Source: Eoetvoesia sp035555955
GTDB taxonomy: Bacteria > Pseudomonadota > Gammaproteobacteria > Burkholderiales > Burkholderiaceae_B
NCBI RefSeq assembly: GCF_035555955.1
Contig: NZ_DATMGA010000016.1
Span: 124,001 to 188,000, forward strand
Length of the DNA stretch: 64,000 nucleotides
Direction: 5' to 3'
Of this stretch, positions 42,695 to 52,354 are shown in pieces. The position numbers were made by a program, and so were the translations under genes. The notes under the pieces were generated by a model that was not told the origin of the DNA, did not search any database, and saw only the letters and a program-made list of their open reading frames with translations. Position 1 is the first letter of the stretch; the number at the start of each line of letters is the position of its first letter.

Positions 42695-45318
42695 GAGTAG
42701 TCGGCGCGCAGGCTGTAAAGGATGTCCAGCGCTTCGCGCGGGGTGAGCTGGTCGGGGTCGATGGCGGCAAGGCGCGCCTTCAGTTCATCGAGCTCGGCGC
42801 AAGCCATGGCATCTTGCGGCGCCGACGGCTCGGCGGCGCTGTCGGGCGGCGCGTTGAACAGATCCAGTTGAGGAGTCGGGGCGCCTTGCGCCTCCAGCCG
42901 CGAAAGCTCACGGCTGGCGTGGCGGATGACGGCGGGTGGAATGCCGGCCCGCTGCGCCACTTGTATGCCGTAGCTGCGGCTGGCCGGCCCGGCCTGGACT
43001 TCGTGCAGAAATACGATGCCCGAAGGCGATTCCGCGGCGGCCAGGTGGACGTTGGCGGCGAAAGGCTGTTCGTTGGGCAGGCGCGTGAGCTCGAAATAAT
43101 GCGTGGCGAACAGCGTCAGGGCCTGGTTGTGAGTGAGCAGCCGGTGCGCGATGGAGCCGGCCAGGGCCAGGCCGTCGTAGGTGGAGGTGCCGCGGCCGAT
43201 TTCGTCCATGAGGACCAGGCTTTGCGGCGTGCTGGCCGCCAGGATGGCGGCGGCTTCGGTCATTTCCATCATGAAGGTGGATCGCCCGCCGGCCAGGTCG
43301 TCGGCCGCCCCGATGCGTGTGAAGATGCGGTCGATCCGGCCGATGCGGGCGCTGCGCGCCGGCACGAAGCTGCCGGTACGGGCCAGCAGGGCGATAAGCG
43401 CTATCTGGCGCATATAGGTGGATTTCCCGCCCATGTTCGGCCCGGTTATCAGGAGCATGCGGCGTTGCGGGCCGAGCTCGCAGTCGTTGGGCGTGAAGCG
43501 CTCGATGCTGCGCTCGACCACAGGATGGCGCCCCGCCTCGATAAGGATCTCGCTGCCGTCGGACAGTTCCGGAGCCACCCAGTCGTTAAGCCGGGCGTGT
43601 TCGGCCAGGGCGGCCAGGGCGTCGATTTCGGCCAGCGCGCCCGCGCAGGCCGAAAGCGCCGGCGCGTGCGGGGCCAGTTGATCCAGCAGGTTCTCGAACA
43701 GCCATTTTTCGCGCGAAAGGCTGCGGTCCTTGGCCGACAGCACCTTGTCCTCCCAGGCTTTCAGCTCGGGCGTAATGTAGCGCTCGGCGTTTTTCAGTGT
43801 CTGGCGCCTGCGGTAGTCGGCGGGCACTTTGTCGGCCTGGCCGCGCGACACTTCGATGAAGAAGCCATGGACGCGATTGAACTCGACGCGCAATGTGGCG
43901 ATGCCGGTGCGTTCGCGTTCGCGCGCCTCCAGTTCCAGCAGGAACTCTCCGCTGTCGCTGGCCAGCCGCCGCAATTCGTCGAGCTCGGCGTCGAAGCCCT
44001 TGGCGATGACGCCGCCGTCGCGCACCATCAGGGCGGGTTCGGGATCCAGCGCACCGTGCAGCAGCGACGTCAGTTCGGGGGAGACGTCCAGCGCCCGCAC
44101 CTGGCGGGCTAGCTGCGGCGTGGGCTCGAACGAGCGGGCGACGTGGCCGGCCACGCCCGGCAGCAGATCCAGGGCTTCGCGCAGGCTGGCCAGTTCGCGC
44201 GGGCGCACGGAGCGCAGGGCGATGCGGGTGGCGATGCGTTCGATGTCGGGATAGTGATTCAGTTTTTCGCGCAGGGTGTCCAGCGCGTCGGCCGGGTTGA
44301 GCGTGTCGGCGCTTGCCGGGGAGGAGAGCAGCGAGGCAATGACGTGCTGGCGCTCCAGCGCCGGGGCGTTGTCGCGCAGGGGATGATGGAGCCAGCGTCG
44401 CAGCAGGCGGCTGCCCATCGGCGTTTCGCAATGGTCAAGAAGGGAAAAAAGCGTGGGGCTTTCTTCGCCGGCCAGGGTTTCGGTAAGTTCCAGGTTCTTG
44501 CGCGTAACCGGATCCAGCACGACATATTCGCTGGCGCGGTCGGTCCGGATCGACTGGATGTGGGTCAGGGCCTGGGCTTGCGTGCGGCCCACGTAGCGCA
44601 GCAGGGCGCCGGCCGCGCAGATGGCCGCGGGCATGTCCGCCAGGTCGAAGCTGGCCAGGGAATCCACGGCAAAGTGCTTGTGCAGGACATCGCGCGCATT
44701 GTCGGGTTCGAAATGCCAGTCGGGAATGGCGCTGACGGCCATGCCGTCGTCGGCCGGCAGGCGCTGGCTTTCGGCGCAGACCAGCTCGGCGGGCGCGACC
44801 CGGTGTAGTTCGGTGTCCAGCATGTCGGGCGTGCATTCGGTAACGCTGAACTGGCCGTTGGCCAGATTCATCCAGGCCAGGCCCGTGCGTTCCTGCCGAT
44901 TGATGCGGGTGATCCAGGCGGCCGCGATGAGGCGGTCGGCCTTGGCGGGCAGCAGCGCCTCGTCGGTAAGCGTGCCGGGCGTGACGATGCGCACGATCTT
45001 GCGCTCCACCGGCCCCTTGCTGGCGGCCGGGTCGCCGATCTGCTCGCAGATGGCCACCGATTCGCCCAGCGCGACCAGCCGGGCCAGATAGCCTTCCATG
45101 GCATGAAAGGGCACGCCCGCCATGGGAATGGGCGCGCCGTTGGAGGTGCCGCGCTTGGTCAGCGTAAGGTTCAGCAAGCGCGCCGCGCGCTCGGCGTCGC
45201 CATAGAACATCTCGTAAAAATCGCCCATGCGGTAGAACAACAAATGCGCCCCGGCTTCGTCCTTGAGACGTAAATATTGCTGCATCATGGGCGTGTGGGC
45301 GCTTATATCTTGTTCCAT
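42691..45318 (-). CDS. mutS: DNA mismatch repair protein MutS
   Basis: 875 residues. The mismatch-recognition domain carries the GDFYEMFY Phe-x-Glu motif (YRMGDFYEMFYGDAERAA). The C-terminal ATPase has Walker A GPNMGGKSTYMRQ, MDEIGRGTSTYDG (Walker B) and LFATHYFELT. It binds mismatches and recruits MutL. It overlaps the hydroxylase gene by four bases. The first ~23 codons have a degenerate second copy at 59437-59505. Confidence 0.97.
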   Translation of the reverse strand: MEQDISAHTPMMQQYLRLKDEAGAHLLFYRMGDFYEMFYGDAERAARLLNLTLTKRGTSNGAPIPMAGVPFHAMEGYLARLVALGESVAICEQIGDPAASKGPVERKIVRIVTPGTLTDEALLPAKADRLIAAAWITRINRQERTGLAWMNLANGQFSVTECTPDMLDTELHRVAPAELVCAESQRLPADDGMAVSAIPDWHFEPDNARDVLHKHFAVDSLASFDLADMPAAICAAGALLRYVGRTQAQALTHIQSIRTDRASEYVVLDPVTRKNLELTETLAGEESPTLFSLLDHCETPMGSRLLRRWLHHPLRDNAPALERQHVIASLLSSPASADTLNPADALDTLREKLNHYPDIERIATRIALRSVRPRELASLREALDLLPGVAGHVARSFEPTPQLARQVRALDVSPELTSLLHGALDPEPALMVRDGGVIAKGFDAELDELRRLASDSGEFLLELEARERERTGIATLRVEFNRVHGFFIEVSRGQADKVPADYRRRQTLKNAERYITPELKAWEDKVLSAKDRSLSREKWLFENLLDQLAPHAPALSACAGALAEIDALAALAEHARLNDWVAPELSDGSEILIEAGRHPVVERSIERFTPNDCELGPQRRMLLITGPNMGGKSTYMRQIALIALLARTGSFVPARSARIGRIDRIFTRIGAADDLAGGRSTFMMEMTEAAAILAASTPQSLVLMDEIGRGTSTYDGLALAGSIAHRLLTHNQALTLFATHYFELTRLPNEQPFAANVHLAAAESPSGIVFLHEVQAGPASRSYGIQVAQRAGIPPAVIRHASRELSRLEAQGAPTPQLDLFNAPPDSAAEPSAPQDAMACAELDELKARLAAIDPDQLTPREALDILYSLRADYS

Positions 45319-45619
45319 TGAAAATCAAAAAGTATGTTTTTTTCGGGGAATCGGGTTGGGGCAGGTTCGGGGCGATTCCGATGTTGCCGTGTTCACGGGT
45401 GAGCCGGGTGCTTCCACGGAACAGACATTGTAATGAGTATGGCTGCCATGCGAACAAGCCATTAAAAACAGCGGGCCGTTGTGGCGATGCGTTCTCATTG
45501 AAAGGCGATGCGGCGTTGTGTGTATTAATGTAACTATAGATATAATTTTGTATTGACTTGCATTCAAACCGCCAAAGCTCATTGCCTTGACGGTTTTCTT
45601 TTGATGGCCGGGGACTTTC
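45319..45619. other. 301-base divergent intergenic region between mutS and the autotransporter gene
   Basis: Holds leaders for both genes. A TATAAT at 45541-45546, with TTGTGT 19 bases before it, is a candidate promoter for the rightward autotransporter gene. The region around 45525-45560 is AT-rich. No gene, RNA or repeat is seen. Confidence 0.45.
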
Positions 45620-48430
45620 TTGATAAAGACACTTCGCATATCCGTCGGCATCCGCCTGGCTGTAGTCGGCGCGCTATTGCTGGCTTCTGGGCGGGCCGCC
45701 ATGGCTCAAAGTGTTTCCAGCTTCGAAACGCCTGAATACTATGCTCAGGCGGGCTTGCAGCAGATCAACGCGGCCGAGGCGTACGCCTTGGGATATACGG
45801 GCAGCGGTGTCACGGTCGGGGTGGTCGACAGCGGCATCGCGGCAGCGCACCCCGAGTTTCTGGGCCGGCTTGCGGGGGGCTACGACTTTTTTACGAACCA
45901 GTTCATGGATCCCGGCAGGAATTACGATGGCTATGGCCATGGTTCGCACGTCAGCGGCATCATCGCGGCGCGCCGCGATGGCGTCGGGATGCACGGCGTG
46001 GCCTTCGACGCGCAGATCTATGCTGTCAGAATGCCTCCCACCTACGATATCGAAGAGGCCGCGCCGCCCAGCTGGAACTTTCTTGCCAAGCAGAAGCTGG
46101 CCATCATCAACAATAGCCTGAACGTCGATACTTGCTCCCGGGATTCGTCTCCCCCCTGCAATGTCGCCGATTACGATCAGGCCAAGGCGTTGACTAAATA
46201 TCCTGCGATCATCGAAAGCATGCACACCGTGGCGGCATCCGGCGCGTTGATGGTATTCGCCGCGGGCAACTCTTCCCAGCCGAATCCGGACATCCTCGGC
46301 GGCGCCCCTTATCTTTTCCCCGAGCTCGAGGATAGCTGGCTGGTAGTGGCTGCCGTAGGGCCGGACGGCAAGATCGCCGACTATTCGAACCGTTGCGGCG
46401 TGGCGCAGGCGTGGTGTCTGTCCGCGCCCGGCGGCGGCGACAATGAAGGCAGCCAGGGCATTTACTCCGTGAACGCCAAAGGCGGCTATGTGCGCATGTC
46501 GGGCACGTCGATGGCGTCGCCCCATGTGGCGGGCGCGGCGGCCCTGGTCAAGCAGGCTTACCCGTATTTCACGCCGCATAACTTGCAGCAGACCATTCTG
46601 ACGACGGCCACCAGCCTGGGCAGTCCCGAAATCTATGGCTGGGGCATGCTGAACGTGGGCAAGGCGGTGCGCGGGCCGGCGCAGTTCGTGGACACGTTCG
46701 ATGTCGATACGCAGGGCTATAGCTCCACGTTCTACAACGATATCAGCGGAGCGGGCCAACTGATCAAGCGCGGAGCGGGCCAATTGACGTTGGCGGGCGC
46801 CAATACCTATACGGGCCCGACCCTGGTTCAAGGCGGCAAACTGGTGGTCGACGGATCACTGGCATCGCAGGTGCAGGTCGCCGCGGCCGGCATCTTGAGC
46901 GGCTCGGGCCGCATAGGCGGGCTGGATAATGCCGGCCGGATTGCGCCGGGCAACACGGTGGGCGCGCTGACGGTGGACGGCGACTACATTTCGCGGCCCG
47001 GCTCGGTATACGAAGTCGAGGCCAACGAGAACGGCAACGACCAGATACGTGTCGGCGGCACGGCCACGCTGCAGGGCGGCGTGGTGGAAGTCCAATTGAA
47101 CGAGAGGTTTTCGGTGGGCAGCCTGTACCCCATCGTGACGGCGGCCGGCGGCATCGTCGGCCAATACGACGAGGTGCGCACGGAGCAAGGGCTGGTGTTT
47201 CTGAAGCCTTCGTTGAACTATTCGCAGCCCGGCACCTTGCAGTTGGCCATTGCGCGCAACGACGTGGCCTTCGCGTCCTATCTGCCCACGGCCAATCAAA
47301 CGGCCGTGGGCAATGCGCTGGATGCGGCTTCGTCGGCGCCGCCGACGGGATTGAAGCTGCTGTATGACGAGATTCTCAACAGCAGCCCCGACACGCTGGG
47401 CAGCAATATGGATCAGCTTTCGGGCGAGTTGCATGCGAGCACGCAGTCGGCGCTGCTCACGACGGGCGGGCTGGTGCAGCGCACCTTGGACCAGCGCATG
47501 CGCGGCAATATCGGCGCGGGGCTGGAGGCCGGCGCGCCGATGGCGCAGGCGGGGGGCGCGATACCGGCCGACGCCATGCCCAGGTCGTCGGCGTATCCGC
47601 TATGGGCCAGTGTGGTGGGCGATTGGAGCGCGCTCAAGGGCAATGGCGATGCGGCGCGGGTCGAGACCGATACGACAGGCTTGTTCGTGGGCGGAGACGG
47701 AATCGTGGGCAACGGCTGGCGCCTTGGCGCGGCATTGGGCTATACCGATGGCCGGATCAATGTGGACGACCGTTCCTCACGCTCGAAGGTAAAGAGCTAC
47801 ACGGGTGCGCTGTACGGCGGGCGCAGTTGGGTTACGACGGACGGCGGCGTGAATCTGCTGGCGGGTGCGGCCTATACCGGACATGCCATCGACAGCGTGC
47901 GTACGGTTACGGTCGGCGGCAGCCAGACGCTTGCGGCCGATTACGATGCGCGGGCGGTGCAGATCTTTGCCGAACTGGGCTATGCCATGCCTGTGGGCCG
48001 GTCGAGTGTTCTGGAGCCCTATGCCGGGCTGGCCTGGCTGAATCAGCGAAGCCAGGGCTTTGTCGAGACGGGCGGCGCAGCCGCCCTGCGGGGCGACGGC
48101 AGCACGGATCGCATTACGACCGTGACGCTGGGCTTGCGTGGCAAGACCTCGCTCGAGATTGCCGGAGCAGAAACAAGGCTGACGGCGGGGCTGGGCTGGC
48201 GCCATGCGGCTGGGGATGTAGCCCCGGGCCTTCGACTGTCGTTTGTGCAGGCGGGCAATTTGGCGTTTACCGTGACGGGCGCCCCGGTTGCCAGGGATGC
48301 GGCGGTGCTGGATCTTGGGGTGCAGGTTGCGCTTGGGAGGCAGGCCGCGCTGGGGTTGAGCTACAGCGCCCAGATCGGTCAGGGCGTGACGGACAACTCC
48401 GGTTCGCTGTACTTGAGGGTGCGTTTCTAA
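45620..48430 (+). CDS. Subtilisin-like autotransporter serine protease
   Basis: 936 residues. The only start after the stop at 45602 is TTG 45620, which gives a good signal peptide ending Ala-Met-Ala. The S8 protease domain has Asp70 (VGVVDSGI), His107 (GHGSHVSG) and Ser297 (GTSMASPHVAG). A short beta-helix region includes one autotransporter-associated repeat (AGQLTLAGANTYTGPTLVQG). The last ~270 residues form the outer-membrane barrel ending in Arg-Val-Arg-Phe. It resembles SphB1-type maturation proteases of Bordetella, which process other surface proteins; whether it does so is unknown. Confidence 0.9.
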   Translation: MIKTLRISVGIRLAVVGALLLASGRAAMAQSVSSFETPEYYAQAGLQQINAAEAYALGYTGSGVTVGVVDSGIAAAHPEFLGRLAGGYDFFTNQFMDPGRNYDGYGHGSHVSGIIAARRDGVGMHGVAFDAQIYAVRMPPTYDIEEAAPPSWNFLAKQKLAIINNSLNVDTCSRDSSPPCNVADYDQAKALTKYPAIIESMHTVAASGALMVFAAGNSSQPNPDILGGAPYLFPELEDSWLVVAAVGPDGKIADYSNRCGVAQAWCLSAPGGGDNEGSQGIYSVNAKGGYVRMSGTSMASPHVAGAAALVKQAYPYFTPHNLQQTILTTATSLGSPEIYGWGMLNVGKAVRGPAQFVDTFDVDTQGYSSTFYNDISGAGQLIKRGAGQLTLAGANTYTGPTLVQGGKLVVDGSLASQVQVAAAGILSGSGRIGGLDNAGRIAPGNTVGALTVDGDYISRPGSVYEVEANENGNDQIRVGGTATLQGGVVEVQLNERFSVGSLYPIVTAAGGIVGQYDEVRTEQGLVFLKPSLNYSQPGTLQLAIARNDVAFASYLPTANQTAVGNALDAASSAPPTGLKLLYDEILNSSPDTLGSNMDQLSGELHASTQSALLTTGGLVQRTLDQRMRGNIGAGLEAGAPMAQAGGAIPADAMPRSSAYPLWASVVGDWSALKGNGDAARVETDTTGLFVGGDGIVGNGWRLGAALGYTDGRINVDDRSSRSKVKSYTGALYGGRSWVTTDGGVNLLAGAAYTGHAIDSVRTVTVGGSQTLAADYDARAVQIFAELGYAMPVGRSSVLEPYAGLAWLNQRSQGFVETGGAAALRGDGSTDRITTVTLGLRGKTSLEIAGAETRLTAGLGWRHAAGDVAPGLRLSFVQAGNLAFTVTGAPVARDAAVLDLGVQVALGRQAALGLSYSAQIGQGVTDNSGSLYLRVRF

Positions 48431-48496
48431 GTTATTACACTTAATTATTACATTTAACCCGTCAAGCCCGACAACAGCGTCAAAGGTTCTGCATTC

Positions 48497-49120
48497 ATGA
48501 TCTCCCTTTATGCATTCGATACGCCCAACGGCCGCAAGATCAGCGTCGCGCTGGAGGAAATGGCGCTGCCCTACACCGTGCGTGTGGTCGACATACGAAA
48601 CGGCGAGCAGTTCAAGGACGAGTTCCTGCGCATCAGCCCCAACAACAAGATTCCCGCCATCGTGGACGATGACGGGCCCGATGGCCGCCCCATCAGTGTT
48701 TTCGAGTCGGGCGCCATCCTGACGTATCTTGGCGAGAAATCGGGCAAATTCTGGCCCAAGTCGCTGGCGGCGCGCACCGAGGTGCTGCAGTGGCTGATGT
48801 TCCAGATGGGCGGGTTCGGCCCCATCCCCGGCCAGGTCCACCACTTTCTTGCCTTGCCCGAAGGCGTCGACGGAAAGTACGGCCTGGAAAGGTTCATGAA
48901 GGAAACGCGCAGGCTCTACGGCGTGATGGACCGCAGGCTCACCGACAGCCAATACTTTGCCTCGGAAATTTCGATCGCCGATTTCGCCCTGCTCGGCTGG
49001 GCGTGGAGGCATGAAAAACACAAGGTTTCCCTGGACGACTTCCCGGCCGTCAAGCGCTGGCACACCGAGATGATGAGCCGGCCCGGCGTTCGCCGAGGCT
49101 TCGAGGTGGCGCTCAAGTAG
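48497..49120 (+). CDS. Glutathione S-transferase-family protein (YfcG/YghU-like)
   Basis: 207 residues. Thioredoxin-fold N-terminal domain with TPNGRKISVALEEMALPY, the cis-Pro in NNKIPAIVDDDG and the glutathione-binding FESGAILTYLGEK, then an all-helical C-terminal domain with ISIADFALLGW. The Asn after the first strand, rather than Ser or Cys, is the YfcG-type active-site feature; those enzymes reduce disulfides with glutathione. It stands alone. Confidence 0.87.
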   Translation: MISLYAFDTPNGRKISVALEEMALPYTVRVVDIRNGEQFKDEFLRISPNNKIPAIVDDDGPDGRPISVFESGAILTYLGEKSGKFWPKSLAARTEVLQWLMFQMGGFGPIPGQVHHFLALPEGVDGKYGLERFMKETRRLYGVMDRRLTDSQYFASEISIADFALLGWAWRHEKHKVSLDDFPAVKRWHTEMMSRPGVRRGFEVALK

Positions 49121-49147
49121 GAGAGTAGGGGCGCCTTCGGCGCGTGG

Positions 49148-50149
49148 TCAGGCAGACTCGCCTGGCTTGCGCCGGGCGCGCGGCGCTGTCCGGCTGAAAG
49201 GAGCGGCATCGGGCGCGTCGAGGCCGCGAAATGCCTCGAAAATGGTTTTCCGCAGCCATTTATGCCCCTCGTCGTGCTGCAATCGGCCATGCCAGTGCTG
49301 GCCGACGTCGAAGGCGGGGCTGTCGAACGGCAGGGGATGAATCCTGAGCTCGCCATGCTCGTTCAGCGCCTTTGCCATGCGATACGGAATCGTCGCGATC
49401 AGCTCCGTGGCGGCAATGACTTCGGCCAGCCCGAACGGCGTCGGCACGGACATGGCGATCCGTAGCGAAGGCCGGTTCTTTTCCATGATGTGCCTGAGCA
49501 AGGGGGCGGAGCTTACCTTGTCCTCCAGAATCACGTGTCCGGCGGAGTCGAAGATTTCCTGCGTCAGCACGTTGTACTTCGATCTGGACGAGCTGATGCA
49601 AACAAAAAAGTCCTGGAACAGACGCTGGCTGTAGAGCCCGCTTTTGCGCAGGCTCATGAAGCCGAACGCAAGATCCACGCCTTCGGATTCCAGCGCCTCG
49701 GGCGTGCCGCTATTGATGTTCTGGATTTGCAGCGACACCCCGGGGGCGGCGGCCTCCAGGATGCGGGCGATCCTGGGCAGCACCACGATCTTTCCGGCAT
49801 CCGCCAGCGCAAGCGTGAAGCGCCGCATGGCCAGGGCCGGCACGAACTCGGGAGTCCGGCGATCGGCCTCGTCCAGTATCTGCAAAGCGTGTTCGATGGC
49901 GGGCGCCAGCAAGGTCGCGCGATCCGTGGGCTGCATGGTTTGTCCGGTGCGAACAAAAAGCGGGTCGCCATAGTGGGCGCGCAAGCGGGACAGGGCGATG
50001 CTGATGCTGGATTGCGCCATGCCCAGATGTTCCGCGGTGCGTGAAACGCTGCGCAGATGATACATGCCGAGAAAAATTCTCAGATGCCTCAGATCGACGG
50101 GCGGGCGCCGGGCGGCGCTGGCGGACAGCGTCAAGGTATTGGGAATCAT
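49148..50149 (-). CDS. LysR-family transcriptional regulator of the second catabolic cluster
   Basis: 333 residues. The N-terminal winged helix is clear (VDLRHLRIFLGMYHLRSVSR, TAEHLGMAQSSISIALSRLR), followed by a two-lobe effector domain. The only plausible start is ATG 50149; there is no ribosome site and the AT-rich shared motif begins three bases upstream, so translation may be leaderless or weak. Divergent from the VOC dioxygenase gene. The same motif recurs before the FAD hydroxylase gene, consistent with one regulator for both. Confidence 0.87.
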   Translation of the reverse strand: MIPNTLTLSASAARRPPVDLRHLRIFLGMYHLRSVSRTAEHLGMAQSSISIALSRLRAHYGDPLFVRTGQTMQPTDRATLLAPAIEHALQILDEADRRTPEFVPALAMRRFTLALADAGKIVVLPRIARILEAAAPGVSLQIQNINSGTPEALESEGVDLAFGFMSLRKSGLYSQRLFQDFFVCISSSRSKYNVLTQEIFDSAGHVILEDKVSSAPLLRHIMEKNRPSLRIAMSVPTPFGLAEVIAATELIATIPYRMAKALNEHGELRIHPLPFDSPAFDVGQHWHGRLQHDEGHKWLRKTIFEAFRGLDAPDAAPFSRTAPRARRKPGESA

Positions 50150-50151
50150 AT

Positions 50152-50170
50152 TAAATAATTTACATATAAA
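50152..50170. promoter_or_regulatory. AT-rich shared motif, copy 1, with downstream -35 box
   Basis: TAAATAATTTACATATAAA lies between the LysR gene and the VOC operon. Five bases later TTGACA (50175-50180) gives a strong -35 box, while the -10 region 17 bases on (TTACAG) is poor, as expected for an activator-dependent promoter. A copy differing by one base insertion lies at 58775-58793. Confidence 0.6.
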
Positions 50171-50285
50171 TTTATTGACATATTATGGCAAGCGGGTTTA
50201 CAGTTCAACGAAATTGAGCTTTCGCGCTGCCCGGGCTCGGGACGACGAGCCGGCCGCATATCCCGATCGATGCAGAGGAGACACT

Positions 50286-50933
50286 ATGTCGAACACGACC
50301 GCGCCAGCCGATTTGGCCGGCCTTAAAGAGAAAACCGCCGGATTGCCCGAGATCCGGATATCCGAGGTGGTGCTTCAGACCTCGCAGTTCGACCGCATGG
50401 GGCAATGGTATGAGGCGGTGCTGGGCAACAAGTGGAGTGTGGTCAATACACCCAAGGACGCCGCCACCGAAAAGCAGGCCACCGCCAACGGCAACAAGCA
50501 GGTCCGCGCAAGCGATGTGCGCTCCAGCTTCATGTTCATCGACAAAAGCCTGCCGTACGGCCAGCTTTTCGCCATTTTCGAGATCCCGTTCGTCGGCGAG
50601 GCTCCCACGACGGATCCGGGGCTGAACCACATGCAGTTCAAGCATGTCGACATTCCCGCCTTGATGGAAAGGGTCAAGCTGCTGGAAAAGCACGGAATCG
50701 TCCCGCATCGCTGCGCCAACCACGGCCCCATCAGCAGCTTCTACTACTACGACCCCGACAAGAACATCGTGGAGCTCTGCAGCAACAATTTCCAGACTCA
50801 GGAATCCTTCCTCGGCTATTTCCAGTCCCAGGCCTACCGCAACAATCCTTCGGGAATCGAGCTGGACTACAAGGAGTTCGTGGCGCGTTTCGATAGCGGC
50901 GTGCCGGTGGAAGAGCTGATCCGCATCGAGTAA
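50286..50933 (+). CDS. VOC-superfamily dioxygenase/glyoxalase-like protein
   Basis: 215 residues from ATG 50286, five bases after GAGGAGA. One pair of VOC modules: the first begins IRISEVVLQTSQFDRMGQWY, and metal ligands are likely His in LNHMQFKHVD and Glu in KNIVELCSNN. About 40 N-terminal residues precede the fold. The size matches single-pair ring-cleavage enzymes and their relatives. First gene of a run with an NTF2-like protein, an FAH-family hydrolase and a Liv transporter, which suggests ring cleavage of a hydroxylated aromatic made by the FAD hydroxylase at 57072. Substrate unknown. Confidence 0.75.
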   Translation: MSNTTAPADLAGLKEKTAGLPEIRISEVVLQTSQFDRMGQWYEAVLGNKWSVVNTPKDAATEKQATANGNKQVRASDVRSSFMFIDKSLPYGQLFAIFEIPFVGEAPTTDPGLNHMQFKHVDIPALMERVKLLEKHGIVPHRCANHGPISSFYYYDPDKNIVELCSNNFQTQESFLGYFQSQAYRNNPSGIELDYKEFVARFDSGVPVEELIRIE

Positions 50934-51005
50934 CTCCGGCAACGTCCAATGCGGCGGCCCTGGCCGCCGTTCTTTTCATGGTTTGAGACCCCGAAGGAGG
51001 GGACT

Positions 51006-51440
51006 ATGACGCAATACCCAGGCGGAGATTTCGACGTCGAGCTCTTGGAGTGCGAAAGGCAGTCCATCCGATTCATGGCTGATTTCGACGCGCAGCGCTA
51101 CGAACAGGCTTCCACGCTGTTCGCGCCCGACGGCGTATGGCACCGGCCCGATGGCGACATCCACGGCCGCGAGGATTTTCTGAGCCGGATGGCGCAGCGC
51201 CCGCGCGGCCTTCTGGTGCGCCACGTCATGACCAACTTGCGGTCGCGGCGCATCGACCAGGACACGATCTGCGTCGAGTCATACGTGACGGTCTACCGCT
51301 ACGACTTCGAGCAGGAAATCTCGTATCCCGCCGCGCTGGCCGGCCCTGCCGTCATGGGCCGCTACACCGACGTGCTGAAGCGGGCCGGCGGGGTCTGGAT
51401 GATCCACGACAAATCCGTCTCCATTGATTTCAAACGATAA
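51006..51440 (+). CDS. NTF2-like / SnoaL-like protein
   Basis: 144 residues from ATG 51006, after GGAGGGGACT. Alpha-beta cone fold pattern: an N-terminal helix pair (ECERQSIRFMADFDAQRYEQ), TLFAPDGVWHRPDGDIHGRE, then strands ending VWMIHDKSVSIDF. Members of this fold include isomerases, dehydratases and small subunits of ring-hydroxylating enzymes. Lying between the VOC and FAH genes it may isomerise or dehydrate a pathway intermediate. No catalytic assignment can be made. Confidence 0.7.
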   Translation: MTQYPGGDFDVELLECERQSIRFMADFDAQRYEQASTLFAPDGVWHRPDGDIHGREDFLSRMAQRPRGLLVRHVMTNLRSRRIDQDTICVESYVTVYRYDFEQEISYPAALAGPAVMGRYTDVLKRAGGVWMIHDKSVSIDFKR

Positions 51441-51450
51441 GGAAAAAAAC

Positions 51451-52305
51451 ATGAAGCTAGCCAATGTGAAGCGCGGCGACACGAATACGTTCGGCATTGT
51501 GACGGACTCGGGTTTCATCGACCTGGGTTCGCGGCTGGGCCAGCAGGCGGCCGACATCGTCGACCTGTTCGAAAGAAACCTCGTTGGCCAGGCCCGCGAA
51601 CTGGCGGCCGGGACGCAGCCGGACTGCGGCCTGGACGAGATCGTGTTCCGCACGCCCAACGACCGCAGCGACGCCCGGATTTTCGCCTTGGGTTGGGCGT
51701 ATGCCGAGCACCAGGCCGAAACCGGCAAAGAGCCTCCGGCGTTTCCCAATATGTTCAACAGGCTGCCGGAGTCGCTGGTCGGCCACGGCGCGCATCTTGT
51801 CAAGCCGAACATCTCGGATACCTTCGACTACGAAGGCGAGGTCGCCGTCATCATCGGCAAGGGCGGGCGCCATATTCCCATGGACGCCGCAAAAAGCCAT
51901 ATCGGCGGATACTCCATCCTCATGGACGGCTCCATCCGCGAATGGCAGAAGCACAGCATCACCGCGGGCAAGAACTTCGACAAGAGCGGCTCGTTCGGCC
52001 CATGGATGCTGACCGCCGACGAGGTGCCCGATCCCGCCAAGCTCATTCTCACCACCCGCCTGAACGGCGAGCAGGTTCAGCATGCGCCGTTCGGCGACAT
52101 GGTCTGGGACCTGGCGCATCTGGTTCACTATATTTCCACGTTCTGCGAGCTTCGGGCCGGCGACGTGATTTCCACGGGCACACCGGGCGGCGTGGGCCAT
52201 AAAAGAAACCCGCAGAAGTTCATGAAGCCGGGCGACACCATCGAGGTCGAAGTCCAGGGACTGGGCCTTTTGCGCAATACAGTAGTGCAGGAAGTCGAAG
52301 ATTGA
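51451..52305 (+). CDS. Fumarylacetoacetate hydrolase (FAH) family protein
   Basis: 284 residues from ATG 51451, seven bases after AAGG. The C-terminal FAH domain holds the metal ligands in TFDYEGEVAVIIGKGGRHI and the acidic pocket with STGTPGGVGHKRNP (substrate loop). These enzymes cut C-C bonds of acylpyruvates or act as hydratases and decarboxylases. In this operon it is the probable hydrolase of the ring-cleavage product. It begins 10 bases after the NTF2-like gene. Confidence 0.83.
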   Translation: MKLANVKRGDTNTFGIVTDSGFIDLGSRLGQQAADIVDLFERNLVGQARELAAGTQPDCGLDEIVFRTPNDRSDARIFALGWAYAEHQAETGKEPPAFPNMFNRLPESLVGHGAHLVKPNISDTFDYEGEVAVIIGKGGRHIPMDAAKSHIGGYSILMDGSIREWQKHSITAGKNFDKSGSFGPWMLTADEVPDPAKLILTTRLNGEQVQHAPFGDMVWDLAHLVHYISTFCELRAGDVISTGTPGGVGHKRNPQKFMKPGDTIEVEVQGLGLLRNTVVQEVED

Positions 52306-52354
52306 ACGCAGCCTCGCGTCAATAAAAAAGCTATATCCCCTCAGGAGACAAAAC

